Source of the DNA: Paracoccaceae bacterium
GTDB lineage: Bacteria > Pseudomonadota > Alphaproteobacteria > Rhodobacterales > Rhodobacteraceae
Reading direction: 5' to 3'
Length of the DNA: 15,227 nt
Assembly (NCBI GenBank): GCA_013214715.1
Contig: JABSSB010000148.1
Location: 1 to 15,227, forward strand
Shown: piece after piece, positions 1 through 8,223 of the stretch
Numbering within the stretch: the stretch's first letter is position 1
How the letters are laid out: each line of letters starts with the position of its first letter
Translations under genes and position numbers: made by a program
The notes under the pieces: generated by a model
What the model saw: only the letters and a program-made list of their open reading frames with translations
What the model was told of the DNA's origin: nothing
Database searches by the model: none

Positions 1-259
1 GTTGGCCGCGCTGGCCATTGGCACGGCGTTCACCTCCATCGGTGGCCCGGTCTACCTTGCGGTGGCGCTGGTTTTGAATGCCATGTTCCTGAAAGGCGCG
101 TTCCAAATCTGGCGCCGCGACGAATTGATATCGGAGGTCGATAACTACGCGGTGGAGCGGCGTTTCTTCCGGCTTTCGCTCCTGTATCTCTTCCTGCATT
201 TCGGAGCCATTCTGGTTGAAGCCGTTCTGAAACCATTCGGATGGGGAGGCTGGGCATGA
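1..259 (+). CDS. ctaB: Protoheme IX farnesyltransferase (heme O synthase), C-terminal part
   Basis: This is the last 85 or so residues of an integral membrane UbiA-type prenyltransferase. The enzyme adds a farnesyl group to protoheme to give heme O, the precursor of the heme A used by the aa3 oxidase. What is visible is a long hydrophobic segment (about residues 10-32 of the fragment), a basic loop with the WRRDE and AVERRFFRLSLLYLF patterns, and a final membrane segment ending in GWGGWA. The RxFFrxSLlYLFlhF pattern is typical of the CtaB/CyoE C-terminus. The 5' end is cut by the window, so the TTG at position 2 is internal and not a start. The stop overlaps the next gene's ATG (ATGA). Position before coxF, ctaG and ctaE supports the assignment. 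Confidence 0.9.
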   Translation, partial: LAALAIGTAFTSIGGPVYLAVALVLNAMFLKGAFQIWRRDELISEVDNYAVERRFFRLSLLYLFLHFGAILVEAVLKPFGWGGWA

Positions 260-426
260 GCCTGAGCAAAACACATGAGCTGCATCAGCGCCGCTTTGGC
301 CGCAATCTGGGCGTTGGGCTGGTTTTGGGCGCTTTCATCTTGCTGGTGTTCGGGCTGACGATTGCAAAGATCTCCACCGGGGATCTGGCCGTTCAGGCGC
401 CTTCGGGGATGGAGGCATCTCAATGA
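256..426 (+). CDS. CoxF-like small oxidase-assembly membrane protein
   Basis: This 56-residue protein has a basic, soluble N-terminus (about residues 1-17, with HELHQRRFGRN), one membrane span (about 18-38) and a short C-terminal tail. A small ORF at this place, between ctaB and ctaG, is a known feature of alphaproteobacterial cta operons, where it is often annotated CoxF or cytochrome c oxidase assembly protein. Its exact role is poorly defined. I chose the ATG at 256 because it overlaps the ctaB stop (ATGA) and has GGGGAGG at 243-249 six bases upstream. An in-frame ATG at 241 lies before that ribosome binding site and is unlikely. The stop overlaps the ctaG start. Assignment rests on position, size and topology. 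Confidence 0.8.
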   Translation: MSLSKTHELHQRRFGRNLGVGLVLGAFILLVFGLTIAKISTGDLAVQAPSGMEASQ

Positions 427-1019
427 TCGCCACGCTGTCTAATGTGCAAAAGACAGTTGTGAAATGCGTCGGCGTCGTGCTGATGTTTGGCGGATTGGCC
501 TGGGCTTCTGTCCCGTTTTACGACTGGTTCTGCCGCGTGACCGGGTTTGGTGGCGCAACGGATGTCGCCGAACGCGGGTCCGACGTGATCCTCGATCAGA
601 CGATCAAAGTGCGTTTTGATGCATCCAAGGAACGCGGGATGCCGTGGGAGTTCAAACCGGTTGAGCGGGAGATGGAGATCAAGATCGGCCAGACTGGTCT
701 AGCTTTCTATGAGGCCTACAACCCCACGGATCGGCCCATTGCCGGTTCGGCCAGCTATAACGTGACACCCTATGAGGCCGGGGGCTTTTTTTACAAGATC
801 GCCTGTTTCTGTTTTGAAGAGCAGGTTCTGCAACCCGGTGAGCGGGTCGAAATGCCGGTGACCTTCTATGTCGATCCCGAGATTGTGGACGACCGGGATG
901 GTCAATTCGTGCATACGATCACGCTCAGCTACACATTCCATCAAATCGACCTGCCCGAGAACCATGCGTCACTCGAGGGCACGGCAGCGTCGCAAACAAA
1001 TGAAACTGCCCTGAGGTGA
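423..1019 (+). CDS. ctaG: Cytochrome c oxidase assembly protein CtaG/Cox11
   Basis: This 198-residue copper chaperone delivers copper to the CuB site of oxidase subunit I. It is anchored by one N-terminal membrane span (about residues 12-32), and the copper-binding domain faces the periplasm. The Cox11 signature CFCF is at residues 128-131, followed by EEQ. A further cysteine at 37 lies just after the span, in the typical VPFYDWFCRVTGFGG context. The conserved YNPTDRPI and FFYKIACFCF blocks are also present, and the length is normal for the family. GGAGG at 411-415 lies seven bases before the start, inside the coxF-like gene. The start overlaps that gene's stop (ATGA), which implies translational coupling. 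Ten bases separate its stop from the ctaE start. Confidence 0.96.
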   Translation: MIATLSNVQKTVVKCVGVVLMFGGLAWASVPFYDWFCRVTGFGGATDVAERGSDVILDQTIKVRFDASKERGMPWEFKPVEREMEIKIGQTGLAFYEAYNPTDRPIAGSASYNVTPYEAGGFFYKIACFCFEEQVLQPGERVEMPVTFYVDPEIVDDRDGQFVHTITLSYTFHQIDLPENHASLEGTAASQTNETALR

Positions 1020-1029
1020 GGGACACTTA

Positions 1030-1845
1030 ATGGCACATGCTAAGAACCATGATTATCACATTCTGAACCCGTCCATCTGGCCGCTGTTCTCGGCCGGGGC
1101 AGCCTTTGTGATGCTGTTTGGGGCAGTGTTCTGGATGCATGGCGTGACGCCCTGGCTCTTTTGGGCGGGCTTTATTGCGCTGCTTTACACGATGTGGGGC
1201 TGGTGGGGTGAAACCATTGCTGAAGATGCCGCCGGGGATCATACGCCAGTCGTGGTGATCGGGCTTCGGTATGGCTTCATCCTGTTCATCATGTCCGAGG
1301 TGATGTTCTTCTTTGCCTGGTTCTGGTCCGCCATCAAACATTTCATGTATCCCATGCAGGATTATTTCGGCACGGAATATGTCCAGCCAGAGATATATGC
1401 GATCGATCCTCTGCATCTGCCGTTGATCAACACACTTGTGTTGCTGCTGTCGGGCTGTGCCGTGACATGGGCGCACCACGCGCTGGTGCATGGCAATGAC
1501 CGTAAGGCGATGGTGCAAGGTCTGGCCATCGGGATCGCGTTGGGCATCATCTTCACCGGGCTGCAGGCCTTTGAATATGCCGAGCTGATCCTGCACAAGG
1601 ACTGGACCTTTGGCGGCGACATTTTCTATTCGAACTTCTTCATGGCCACCGGCTTCCACGGTTTCCACGTTCTGGTCGGCAGTATTTTCCTGATCGTCTG
1701 CCTTGTACGTGTGATGAAAGGGGCGTTCACGGCGGAACGTCATGTCGGGTTCGAAGCGGCCGCCTGGTACTGGCACTTCGTGGACGTGGTTTGGCTGTTC
1801 CTGTTCTTCGCCGTATACCTCTGGGGTCTTAGCACTGTAGGTTGA
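1030..1845 (+). CDS. ctaE: Cytochrome c oxidase subunit III (aa3-type)
   Basis: This 271-residue polytopic membrane protein with about seven spans is subunit III of the aa3 oxidase. It stabilises the catalytic core and binds lipid near the oxygen path. Family marks include the N-terminal HDYHILNPSIWPL, the conserved glutamate at 90 within MSEVMFFFAWFW, FHGFHVLVGSIFL around 209-221, and FEAAAWYWHFVDVVWLFLF around 241-259. The length fits a bacterial subunit III. The start at 1030 follows GAGGTGAGGG (1012-1021) and comes ten bases after the ctaG stop. It is the last gene of the cta operon here, and a strong hairpin terminator follows within 50 bases. Confidence 0.97.
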   Translation: MAHAKNHDYHILNPSIWPLFSAGAAFVMLFGAVFWMHGVTPWLFWAGFIALLYTMWGWWGETIAEDAAGDHTPVVVIGLRYGFILFIMSEVMFFFAWFWSAIKHFMYPMQDYFGTEYVQPEIYAIDPLHLPLINTLVLLLSGCAVTWAHHALVHGNDRKAMVQGLAIGIALGIIFTGLQAFEYAELILHKDWTFGGDIFYSNFFMATGFHGFHVLVGSIFLIVCLVRVMKGAFTAERHVGFEAAAWYWHFVDVVWLFLFFAVYLWGLSTVG

Positions 1846-1892
1846 TCGCGGCGTTTCCGGTTGCGCAGCGCGAACCGGATGGTAACAGACAG

Positions 1893-1924
1893 GACGCGCG
1901 GGGTACCTTCCCGCGCGTCTTTTT
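1893..1924 (+). terminator. Rho-independent terminator of the cta operon
   Basis: The stem is perfect over ten base pairs: GACGCGCGGG at 1893-1902 pairs with CCCGCGCGTC at 1910-1919. The loop has seven bases (1903-1909), and five T follow at 1920-1924, then C and TT. It lies 48 bases after the ctaE stop and ends just before the SURF1 ribosome binding site. It therefore separates the cta operon from the SURF1-thrC series although both run in the same direction. Confidence 0.92.
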
Positions 1925-1942
1925 CTTGGAGCAGGGGGCGTG

Positions 1943-2614
1943 ATGCGCCGCATTCTCTTTCTGGTGATTTTTGGACTGACCGGCGTGGCGGTTCTGGTCG
2001 CGCTGGGCAACTGGCAGGTGCGACGTCTGGCGTGGAAAGAAGGCGTGCTGGCCGAAATCGAATCCCGCATCGCCGCCGATCCTGTGGCTCTGCCCGCCAG
2101 TTTCACCCCGGACGTCGATCGCTACATGCCGGTGGCTGTCAGCGGCACATTCCTGCCCGGTGAATTGCTGGTGCTGGTGTCACGCAAGCGCGTTGGTCCG
2201 GGCTATCTGGTGATCGCACCTTTTGAAACGGATGACGGACGCCGTATCCTTGTTGACCGCGGGTTCATCCGAACAGAGGCGGCTGGCACAGCCCGCGCGT
2301 TGGGCCGGGCTGAGATCACAGGGAATCTGCATTGGCCCCGCGAAACCGACGGCTACACGCCAGAGCCAGACGGGCAGGTCTGGTTCGCGCGCGAAGTGCC
2401 CGATATGGCTGCTGCGCTCGATACTGAAGACGTTTTGCTGGTGGCCGCGTCGCAGACAGACCCCGGCGTGACGCCCCTGCGTGTGGACACGGCGGGCATT
2501 CCGAACGATCACCTTGGGTATGCCATCACCTGGTATTCGCTGGCCGCAATCTGGGCCGCGATGACGGGATTCTTTCTTTGGCGCACGCGCGCCGCATCAC
2601 AGGCTGAGACATGA
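1943..2614 (+). CDS. SURF1 family protein (Shy1-like oxidase assembly factor)
   Basis: This 223-residue membrane protein belongs to the SURF1/Shy1 family. In alphaproteobacteria that family helps insert or present heme A during assembly of cytochrome c oxidase subunit I. The topology is the expected one: an N-terminal span (about residues 3-23), the conserved LGNWQVRRLAWKEGVL just after it, a periplasmic domain with RRILVDRGFIR, and a C-terminal span in HLGYAITWYSLAAIWAAMTG. Start choice is uncertain. GTG at 1940 directly precedes ATG at 1943 in frame, and GGAG at 1928-1931 fits either, so I prefer ATG. The stop overlaps the thrC start by four bases (ATGA). Position downstream of ctaE supports an oxidase role. 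Confidence 0.93.
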   Translation: MRRILFLVIFGLTGVAVLVALGNWQVRRLAWKEGVLAEIESRIAADPVALPASFTPDVDRYMPVAVSGTFLPGELLVLVSRKRVGPGYLVIAPFETDDGRRILVDRGFIRTEAAGTARALGRAEITGNLHWPRETDGYTPEPDGQVWFAREVPDMAAALDTEDVLLVAASQTDPGVTPLRVDTAGIPNDHLGYAITWYSLAAIWAAMTGFFLWRTRAASQAET

Positions 2615-3999
2615 AATACATCTCTACCCGCGGGCAGGCGCCCGAGCTGACATTCGACGAAGCCATGCTGACCGGGCTGGCCCGCGATGGGGGCCTGTAT
2701 GTGCCCGCCGAAATCCCTAGCTTCACCCGCGCCGAGATCGAGGCGATGGCTGGGCTGAGCTATGAAGAGATCGCTTATCAGGTGATGCGCCCCTTTGTCG
2801 GTGATGCCTTCACGGATGAAGAGTTCGCTGGCTGCATAACGCGGGCCTACAAAAGTTTCGGCCATGCCGCCCGCGCGCCCTTGGTGCAGCTGAACGAAAA
2901 CCATTACCTGCTTGAACTGTTTCATGGCCCCACACTGGCCTTCAAAGACTTCGCCATGCAGCTGATTGGCCAGCTGTTCCAGCTGGCTCTGGGCAAGCGC
3001 GGGGAGCGAGTGACGATTGTTGGCGCCACCTCGGGCGATACAGGCTCTGCCGCGATTGAGGCGTTTCGCGGGCTTGAAAATGTGGATGTTTTCATCCTCT
3101 ACCCGCATGGCCGCGTGTCCGAAGTGCAGCGCCGTCAGATGACGACGCCTGCCGACAGTAATGTGCATGCCTTGGCGCTGGATGGCGATTTCGACGATTG
3201 TCAGGCCCGCGTGAAGGACATGTTCAACCATTTCGACTTCCGGGATGGGGTGCGGCTGGCGGGTGTGAACTCGATCAACTGGGCGCGGGTTTTGGCACAG
3301 GTCGTCTACTACTTTACCTCAGCCGTGACGCTGGGCGCCCCGCGCCGCCGGATCAGCTTTTCGGTGCCTACGGGCAATTTCGGCGACGTGTTCGCGGGCT
3401 ACATCGCCGGGCGCATGGGGCTGCCGATTGACCGGCTGGTGGTGGCGACCAATCAGAACGATATCCTGCATCGCTGCATCTCAGGCGCGGGCTATCACAA
3501 GGGTGCGGTACTGCCCTCGATCAGCCCGTCGATGGATATTCAGGTATCGTCAAATTTCGAGCGCGCCCTGTTTTTCGCTTATGACCGTGACGCCGGTGCC
3601 GTGCGGCAACTGATGGATGAGTTGAAAGCGGGTGGCTTCGACGTGTCCCAAGGCGCGCTGGAGGCGTTGCAGGACATCTATCTTTCGGGTCGGGTGTCCG
3701 AGGAAGAAACCTCGCAGGCAATCACCGATTGGCTGGCCACGACCGGAGAGCTGCTCTGCCCGCATTCGGCCATCGGTGTGAAGATTGGCGAAGATCTGCG
3801 GGAAGCGGCGACGCCGATGGTCACGCTGGCGACCGCGCATCCGGCAAAATTCCCGGCGGCGGTCGAAGCTGCGACGGGCGTTCATCCGCCTCTTCCCCCG
3901 CGCATGGCAGACCTGTATGAACGTCCGGAACGGGTGACCCGGATCGCCAATGATCTGGACGCCATCGAGACGCATATCAAAGGGCATATCGCCAAGTGA
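2611..3999 (+). CDS. thrC: Threonine synthase
   Basis: This 462-residue cytosolic PLP enzyme converts O-phosphohomoserine to threonine plus phosphate, the last step of threonine synthesis. The PLP lysine is K112 in LAFKDFAMQ. The phosphate-binding SGDTGSAAIEAF motif lies at 141-152 and PTGNFGDVFAGY at 253-264. The N-terminal MKYISTRG with DGGLYVP is typical of the longer class of threonine synthases found in proteobacteria and fungi, and the length fits. The start ATG overlaps the SURF1 stop. The stop (TGA) overlaps the GTG start of the peptidase gene (GTGA). There is little ribosome binding sequence of its own, so translation is probably coupled to SURF1. Confidence 0.96.
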   Translation: MKYISTRGQAPELTFDEAMLTGLARDGGLYVPAEIPSFTRAEIEAMAGLSYEEIAYQVMRPFVGDAFTDEEFAGCITRAYKSFGHAARAPLVQLNENHYLLELFHGPTLAFKDFAMQLIGQLFQLALGKRGERVTIVGATSGDTGSAAIEAFRGLENVDVFILYPHGRVSEVQRRQMTTPADSNVHALALDGDFDDCQARVKDMFNHFDFRDGVRLAGVNSINWARVLAQVVYYFTSAVTLGAPRRRISFSVPTGNFGDVFAGYIAGRMGLPIDRLVVATNQNDILHRCISGAGYHKGAVLPSISPSMDIQVSSNFERALFFAYDRDAGAVRQLMDELKAGGFDVSQGALEALQDIYLSGRVSEEETSQAITDWLATTGELLCPHSAIGVKIGEDLREAATPMVTLATAHPAKFPAAVEAATGVHPPLPPRMADLYERPERVTRIANDLDAIETHIKGHIAK

Positions 4000-5258
4000 C
4001 TGTCAGGCAAGACCAGCTGGCCAATGGGGTCCGCATCGTAACCGAACACATGCCGGGGCTCGAATCGGCCTCGATCGGGATTTGGGTCACCGCGGGTGGC
4101 CGTCATGAACGGCTCGACCAGAATGGCATTGCGCATTTTCTGGAGCATATGGCGTTCAAAGGCACTGAGACCCGCAATGCGCTCCAAATTGCTGAAGCGA
4201 TTGAAGATGTGGGCGGTTATATCAACGCCTATACCTCGCGCGAGGTGACGGCCTATTACGCCCGTGTTCTCAAGGATGATGTGGCGCTGGCCTTTGACGT
4301 GATCGCCGATATCGTGCTTAACCCGATCTTCGACCCGCGCGAGATCGAGGTTGAACGTGGCGTGATCCTGCAGGAAATTGGCCAAAGCCATGACACGCCC
4401 GACGACGTGATCTTTGACTGGTTGCAGGAAGACAGTTACGCCAACCAACCTTTGGGGCGGACCATTCTGGGCCCGAGCGAACGCGTAAGCGCCTTCAGTG
4501 TCGAAGACTTCCGAGGCTTCGTGGCCGAGCACTACGCACCCGGGAACTTGATCATTGCGGCCGCCGGTGCGGTAGATCACGATGCGCTGTTGCGCATGGC
4601 CGAAGACATGCTGGGCCATCTGAGCCCGCGCAAGGCCTTGGTGGCCGAGCCAGCGACGTTCACTGGCGGGCAGACGATCCGGGAAAAGAACCTTGAACAG
4701 GCCCATTTCGCCATGGCTTTTGAAAGCCCCGGCTACATGGATGACGCCATTTACACCGCGCAGATCTGGTCGACGGCTTTTGGCGGCGGCATGTCCTCGC
4801 GCCTGTTTCAGGAGGTCCGCGAAAAACGTGGTCTTTGCTACACAATTTTTGCCCAGACCGGCGCCTATGCCGATACCGGCTCGACCATGATTTATGCGGG
4901 CACGTCAGGCGATCAACTGGGGGAGTTGGCGCAGATCACCATTGACGAGATGAAGCGTGCCGCCGAAGACATGACACCCGAAGAGGTCGCGCGCGCCCGC
5001 GCCCAGATGAAGGCGGGGATGCTGATGGGGCTGGAAAGCCCGTCGACCCGCGCCGAACGTCTGGCCCGCATGGTGCAAATCTGGGACAAGGTGCCCGCGC
5101 TGGAAGACACGATTGCCCGCATCGACGGTGTGACCACCGGAGATCTGCGGACCTTTGCCGAAGAGATCGCCACGCAGGCGCCGGCCGCTCTGGCCCTTTA
5201 TGGTCCGGTCTCGGGCGCGCCCGATCTGGCGCAGCTGACGGAGAGGCGCGCCGCCTGA
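3996..5258 (+). CDS. M16 family zinc peptidase (mitochondrial-processing-peptidase-like)
   Basis: This 420-residue protein is a pitrilysin-type (M16B) zinc peptidase, related to the mitochondrial processing peptidase beta subunit and to PqqL/YmxG-type proteins. The inverted zinc motif HFLEH is at residues 47-51, and the third ligand is probably E127 in VILQEIGQ, so the active site looks intact. The second M16 domain carries FGGGMSSRLFQEVREKRGLCY, the conserved R/Y region. No signal peptide is visible, so it is probably cytosolic. The GTG start overlaps the thrC stop by four bases. An ATG alternative further down would lose conserved N-terminal sequence (LANGVRIVTE). Cellular substrate unknown. 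Placement after thrC is, to my knowledge, common in Rhodobacteraceae. Confidence 0.94.
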   Translation: MTVRQDQLANGVRIVTEHMPGLESASIGIWVTAGGRHERLDQNGIAHFLEHMAFKGTETRNALQIAEAIEDVGGYINAYTSREVTAYYARVLKDDVALAFDVIADIVLNPIFDPREIEVERGVILQEIGQSHDTPDDVIFDWLQEDSYANQPLGRTILGPSERVSAFSVEDFRGFVAEHYAPGNLIIAAAGAVDHDALLRMAEDMLGHLSPRKALVAEPATFTGGQTIREKNLEQAHFAMAFESPGYMDDAIYTAQIWSTAFGGGMSSRLFQEVREKRGLCYTIFAQTGAYADTGSTMIYAGTSGDQLGELAQITIDEMKRAAEDMTPEEVARARAQMKAGMLMGLESPSTRAERLARMVQIWDKVPALEDTIARIDGVTTGDLRTFAEEIATQAPAALALYGPVSGAPDLAQLTERRAA

Positions 5259-5842
5259 TGCTGCTGAACAAGCGCAAGGTAAAGCTCGAGACCGAGCGCC
5301 TGACGCTGCGTCCGCCGACCCATGCGGATTTCCGCACCTGGGTTGCCCTGCGGCAGGACAGCCGCGATTTTCTGACCCCGTGGGAGCCAAGCTGGGCTGC
5401 CGACCACTTAACCCGTAAAGCTTTCACGAACCGAGTCTATTGGGCACAGCGCTCGATCTCCGGGGGGACGGCACTGCCGCTGTTTCTGATCCGTCGCGCC
5501 GATGACACGCTGTTGGGGGCGATCACGCTCGACAATATCCGCCGTGGTCCGGCGCAGGCGGGCACGCTGGGTTATTGGACCGGGGCGGCCCATGCACGGC
5601 AGGGATACATGCGCGAGGCCATTCAGGCCGTTGTGCATCATGCCTTCACCCGCATCGACCTGTCCAGGATCGAAGCCGCCTGCTTGCCCGAAAACAAGGC
5701 CTCGCGCGGGGTGCTGGAGACATCGGGCTTCAAGTATGAAGGCGTGGCGCAAAGCTATCTTCAGATCAACGGGCGCTGGCGAACGCATGTTTTGTATGCA
5801 TCGCTGCGGTCAGACCGGCGCGGGCGCACCGACGCGGGCTGA
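5258..5842 (+). CDS. GNAT family N-acetyltransferase (RimJ/RimL-like)
   Basis: This 194-residue acetyl-CoA-dependent N-acetyltransferase resembles the RimJ/RimL branch, which acetylates ribosomal protein N-termini among other substrates. The N-terminal TERLTLRPPTHADF is typical of that branch. The acetyl-CoA loop motif appears as QGYMREA around 115-121, inside the GYWTGAAHARQGYMREA block, and the late ENKASRGVLETSGFKYEG block (145-162) is also characteristic. The start ATG shares one base with the peptidase stop (TGATG), with GGAGAGG about 12 bases upstream, so coupling is likely. The tail is basic and low in complexity (RSDRRGRTDAG). The true substrate cannot be told from sequence. Confidence 0.9.
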   Translation: MLLNKRKVKLETERLTLRPPTHADFRTWVALRQDSRDFLTPWEPSWAADHLTRKAFTNRVYWAQRSISGGTALPLFLIRRADDTLLGAITLDNIRRGPAQAGTLGYWTGAAHARQGYMREAIQAVVHHAFTRIDLSRIEAACLPENKASRGVLETSGFKYEGVAQSYLQINGRWRTHVLYASLRSDRRGRTDAG

Positions 5843-5904
5843 CCCCTCTGGACCGTTTCCCGCCCGGCACTAGTGTTCTGGTCAGGGAAATATGGGGTAG
5901 AGCA

Positions 5905-6738
5905 ATGCGTGTGATTTTGGCCGTGGTGGTTGTTGTGCTGACTGCTATGGGCGCAACCGCGCAAGACCATCGGGCAAGCCACTGTATCGCCATTGCCAAT
6001 GCAGCACCCGGCCTGGAATACATCCAGAAGGCCAGCTGGCGCGCACCTGTTCCCGAGTTTTCCGTGCGCATCAGCTATATCGCTCATGCGTCTTTCCTGA
6101 TCCAGACGCCGGGCGGATTGAACGCGGTCACAGACTACACAGGCTATGTCGGTGATGCCGAGTTGATCCCCGACGTGGTCACGATGAACCACGCCCATTC
6201 GACCCATTGGACAGCCTCACCCGACCCGGCGATCCCGCATGTGCTGAAAGGCTGGGGGGAGGAGTTCGGCACCGGGATCGAACATCACCTTGATCTTGGT
6301 GAAATGCTGGTGCGCAATGTCTCGACAGACATCCGCTCTCAATGGGGCGGGTCAGAGCCGATGGGCAATTCGATTTTCGTCTTCGAGGTCGAAGGGCTGT
6401 GCATCGGGCATCTGGGTCATTTGCATCATATTCCCAATGACGAACAATTTGCAGCGTTGGGTCGGTTGGATGTGGTGATTGCCCCCGTCGATGGTGGCAT
6501 GACCCTGCCACTGCCTGAGATGATCGCGACACTCACGCGATTGCGGTCTTCGGTGGTGATCCCGTCGCATTGGTTCTCAACCTATTCGCTGGATGCGTTT
6601 TTGTTGGGGATTGGCGATGTGTTTGCCATTGACCGGCAGCGCGGGCGAAGTTCGGTCGAGATATCGCTGCGAACCTTGCCTGACAGGCCAACGGTTGTGG
6701 TGCTGGACCCGGCCTCTTTCATTCGCAGTGATTTCTGA
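5905..6738 (+). CDS. Secreted metallo-beta-lactamase-fold protein with altered metal motif
   Basis: This 277-residue protein starts with a signal peptide (hydrophobic residues 3-16, probable cleavage after GATAQ at 20), so it is probably periplasmic. The MBL fold is suggested by ISYIAHASFLIQTPGG (56-71), NHAHSTHW (95-102), IGHLGHLHH (167-175), APVDGGMT (193-200) and IPSHW (219-223). Candidate metal ligands are H96, H98, H101, H169 or H172, D196 and H222. The usual HxHxDH motif reads HAHSTH here, so the aspartate of the second metal site is replaced by threonine. It resembles the UlaG/UPF0173-like metal-dependent hydrolases. Substrate unknown. It begins 62 bases after the GNAT gene with a modest GGGG at 5894-5897. 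Confidence 0.8.
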   Translation: MRVILAVVVVVLTAMGATAQDHRASHCIAIANAAPGLEYIQKASWRAPVPEFSVRISYIAHASFLIQTPGGLNAVTDYTGYVGDAELIPDVVTMNHAHSTHWTASPDPAIPHVLKGWGEEFGTGIEHHLDLGEMLVRNVSTDIRSQWGGSEPMGNSIFVFEVEGLCIGHLGHLHHIPNDEQFAALGRLDVVIAPVDGGMTLPLPEMIATLTRLRSSVVIPSHWFSTYSLDAFLLGIGDVFAIDRQRGRSSVEISLRTLPDRPTVVVLDPASFIRSDF

Positions 6739-6777
6739 GCCCTTGCACCAAATCGTTTTGCGGGGCAGGGAGGGCAT

Positions 6778-8199
6778 ATGACACTCGCCTCTGCTGACGC
6801 CGAATTTCTTGATCATCTGACCGCGCAACTGCCTGCTGACACGCTGCGCGTGGCAGAGCCTCGCTATCTTGAAGAGCCGCGTGGGCGCTGGGATGGTCAG
6901 GCCGGCGCAGTGGCGCGACCGCGCACCGCAGACGAGGTAGCCACCATCCTGCGCGCCTGCAATGCCGCGCGTGTTGGCGTTGTCCCTTATGGGGGCGGCA
7001 CTGGATTGGTCGGCGGTCAGATCTTGACCAACGGTCCCACGCCGCTTTTGCTGTCGCTGGAGCGGATGACAGATATCCGCGCTGTCCTGCCCGAAGAAAA
7101 CGTGTTGCTGGCCGAAGCCGGGGCGACATTGGCGCAGGTTCAAGAGGCTGCAGAGGAGGCGGGGCGGCTTTTTCCTTTGTCCATCGCCTCGCAGGGCACA
7201 GCGCAAATCGGCGGCAATCTGGCCGCCAATGCAGGTGGCGTGAATGTGCTGCGCTATGGCAATGCGCGGGATCTGTGTCTGGGGCTTGAAGCGGTCATGG
7301 CCGACGGGTCGATCTGGAACGGGCTGACGCGGCTGCGCAAGGACAATACCGGCTATGATCTGCGAAATCTTTTGATCGGGTCGGAAGGCACGCTGGGCGT
7401 GATCACGGCCGCCGCGCTCAAGCTTTTTCCGCAACCGGCAGCACGTGGGACGGCGATGCTTATCGTGCCGGACCCGCAGGCCGCACTGGCGTTGCTGGCT
7501 TTAGCGCGCGATGAGGTTGGCGAAGCCGTGTCGAGCTTTGAGCTGATCCACCGCATGGGGTTTGACTTCCTGTCCGAAACCTTGCCCGACCAACGTCAGC
7601 CGTTTGAGACCCCGCCTGAATGGTGCGTGCTGATCGAATTGGGGCTGGGGCGCGGCAATGATCCTCAAGCCGCGCTGACCGCGATCTTTGAAGCAGCGGC
7701 CGAGAATGGACTGGTCAGCGATGGTCTGATTGCCCAGTCTCAGGCGCAACGAGATGCGCTTTGGGCGGTGCGCGAAACCATCCCGACGGCCAACCGGTTG
7801 ATCGGCGCTGTGTCGAGCCACGATATCTCTTTGCCACTTGGCACGATTCCGGATTTTATTCGTCAGGCCCCGGGACACATCGCGACAATTGGGGATTTCC
7901 GGATCAATTGCTTTGGGCATCTGGGTGACGGAAACCTGCATTACAATGTCTTTCCTATGCCTGGAAAATCCCGTGCAGATCACGAAAACCAGCGGGTAGA
8001 GATCAAGCGTGCGGTGCATGATCTGGTTCATGAGATGGGTGGGTCGGTCTCGGCGGAACATGGGGTCGGACGGCTCAAGGTTGACGACCTTGAACGCTAT
8101 GGCGATCCGACCAAGCTGACTGCAATGCGGGCGATCAAGACTGCTTTGGACCCGCTGGGGATAATGAACCCCGGTGCAGTGTTGCGAAATTCGTCATAG
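6778..8199 (+). CDS. FAD-binding D-2-hydroxyacid dehydrogenase (D-2-hydroxyglutarate dehydrogenase-like)
   Basis: This 473-residue flavoprotein belongs to the PCMH/GlcD family. It oxidises a D-2-hydroxyacid to the 2-oxoacid and probably passes electrons to a quinone or electron-transfer flavoprotein. The FAD-binding PYGGGTGLVGG is at 70-80, GGNLAANAGGVNVLRYGNARD at about 145-165, and KDNTGYDLRNLLIGSEGTLGVIT at 188-210. The C-terminal domain has the metal-site motif FGHLGDGNLHYN (379-390) and SAEHGVG (425-431), then DPLGIMNPG. The overall pattern is closest to D-2-hydroxyglutarate dehydrogenases, but lactate or glycolate oxidase activity cannot be excluded. A strong AGGGAGGG (6767-6774) precedes the ATG. 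It lies 39 bases after the MBL gene and may be cotranscribed with it. Confidence 0.9.
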   Translation: MTLASADAEFLDHLTAQLPADTLRVAEPRYLEEPRGRWDGQAGAVARPRTADEVATILRACNAARVGVVPYGGGTGLVGGQILTNGPTPLLLSLERMTDIRAVLPEENVLLAEAGATLAQVQEAAEEAGRLFPLSIASQGTAQIGGNLAANAGGVNVLRYGNARDLCLGLEAVMADGSIWNGLTRLRKDNTGYDLRNLLIGSEGTLGVITAAALKLFPQPAARGTAMLIVPDPQAALALLALARDEVGEAVSSFELIHRMGFDFLSETLPDQRQPFETPPEWCVLIELGLGRGNDPQAALTAIFEAAAENGLVSDGLIAQSQAQRDALWAVRETIPTANRLIGAVSSHDISLPLGTIPDFIRQAPGHIATIGDFRINCFGHLGDGNLHYNVFPMPGKSRADHENQRVEIKRAVHDLVHEMGGSVSAEHGVGRLKVDDLERYGDPTKLTAMRAIKTALDPLGIMNPGAVLRNSS

Positions 8200-8223
8200 A
8201 ACTGCGTAACTCAGGGTTGGTGA

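Noticed and set aside
1027..2106. 359-codon open frame on the minus strand across ctaE and SURF1
   Set aside because: Antisense shadow of high-GC coding sequence. Composition is rich in H, Q, R and P, no domain is recognisable, and ctaE on the plus strand is certain.
3882..4706. 274-codon minus-strand frame across thrC and the M16 gene
   Set aside because: Antisense shadow. Both plus-strand genes have intact catalytic motifs.
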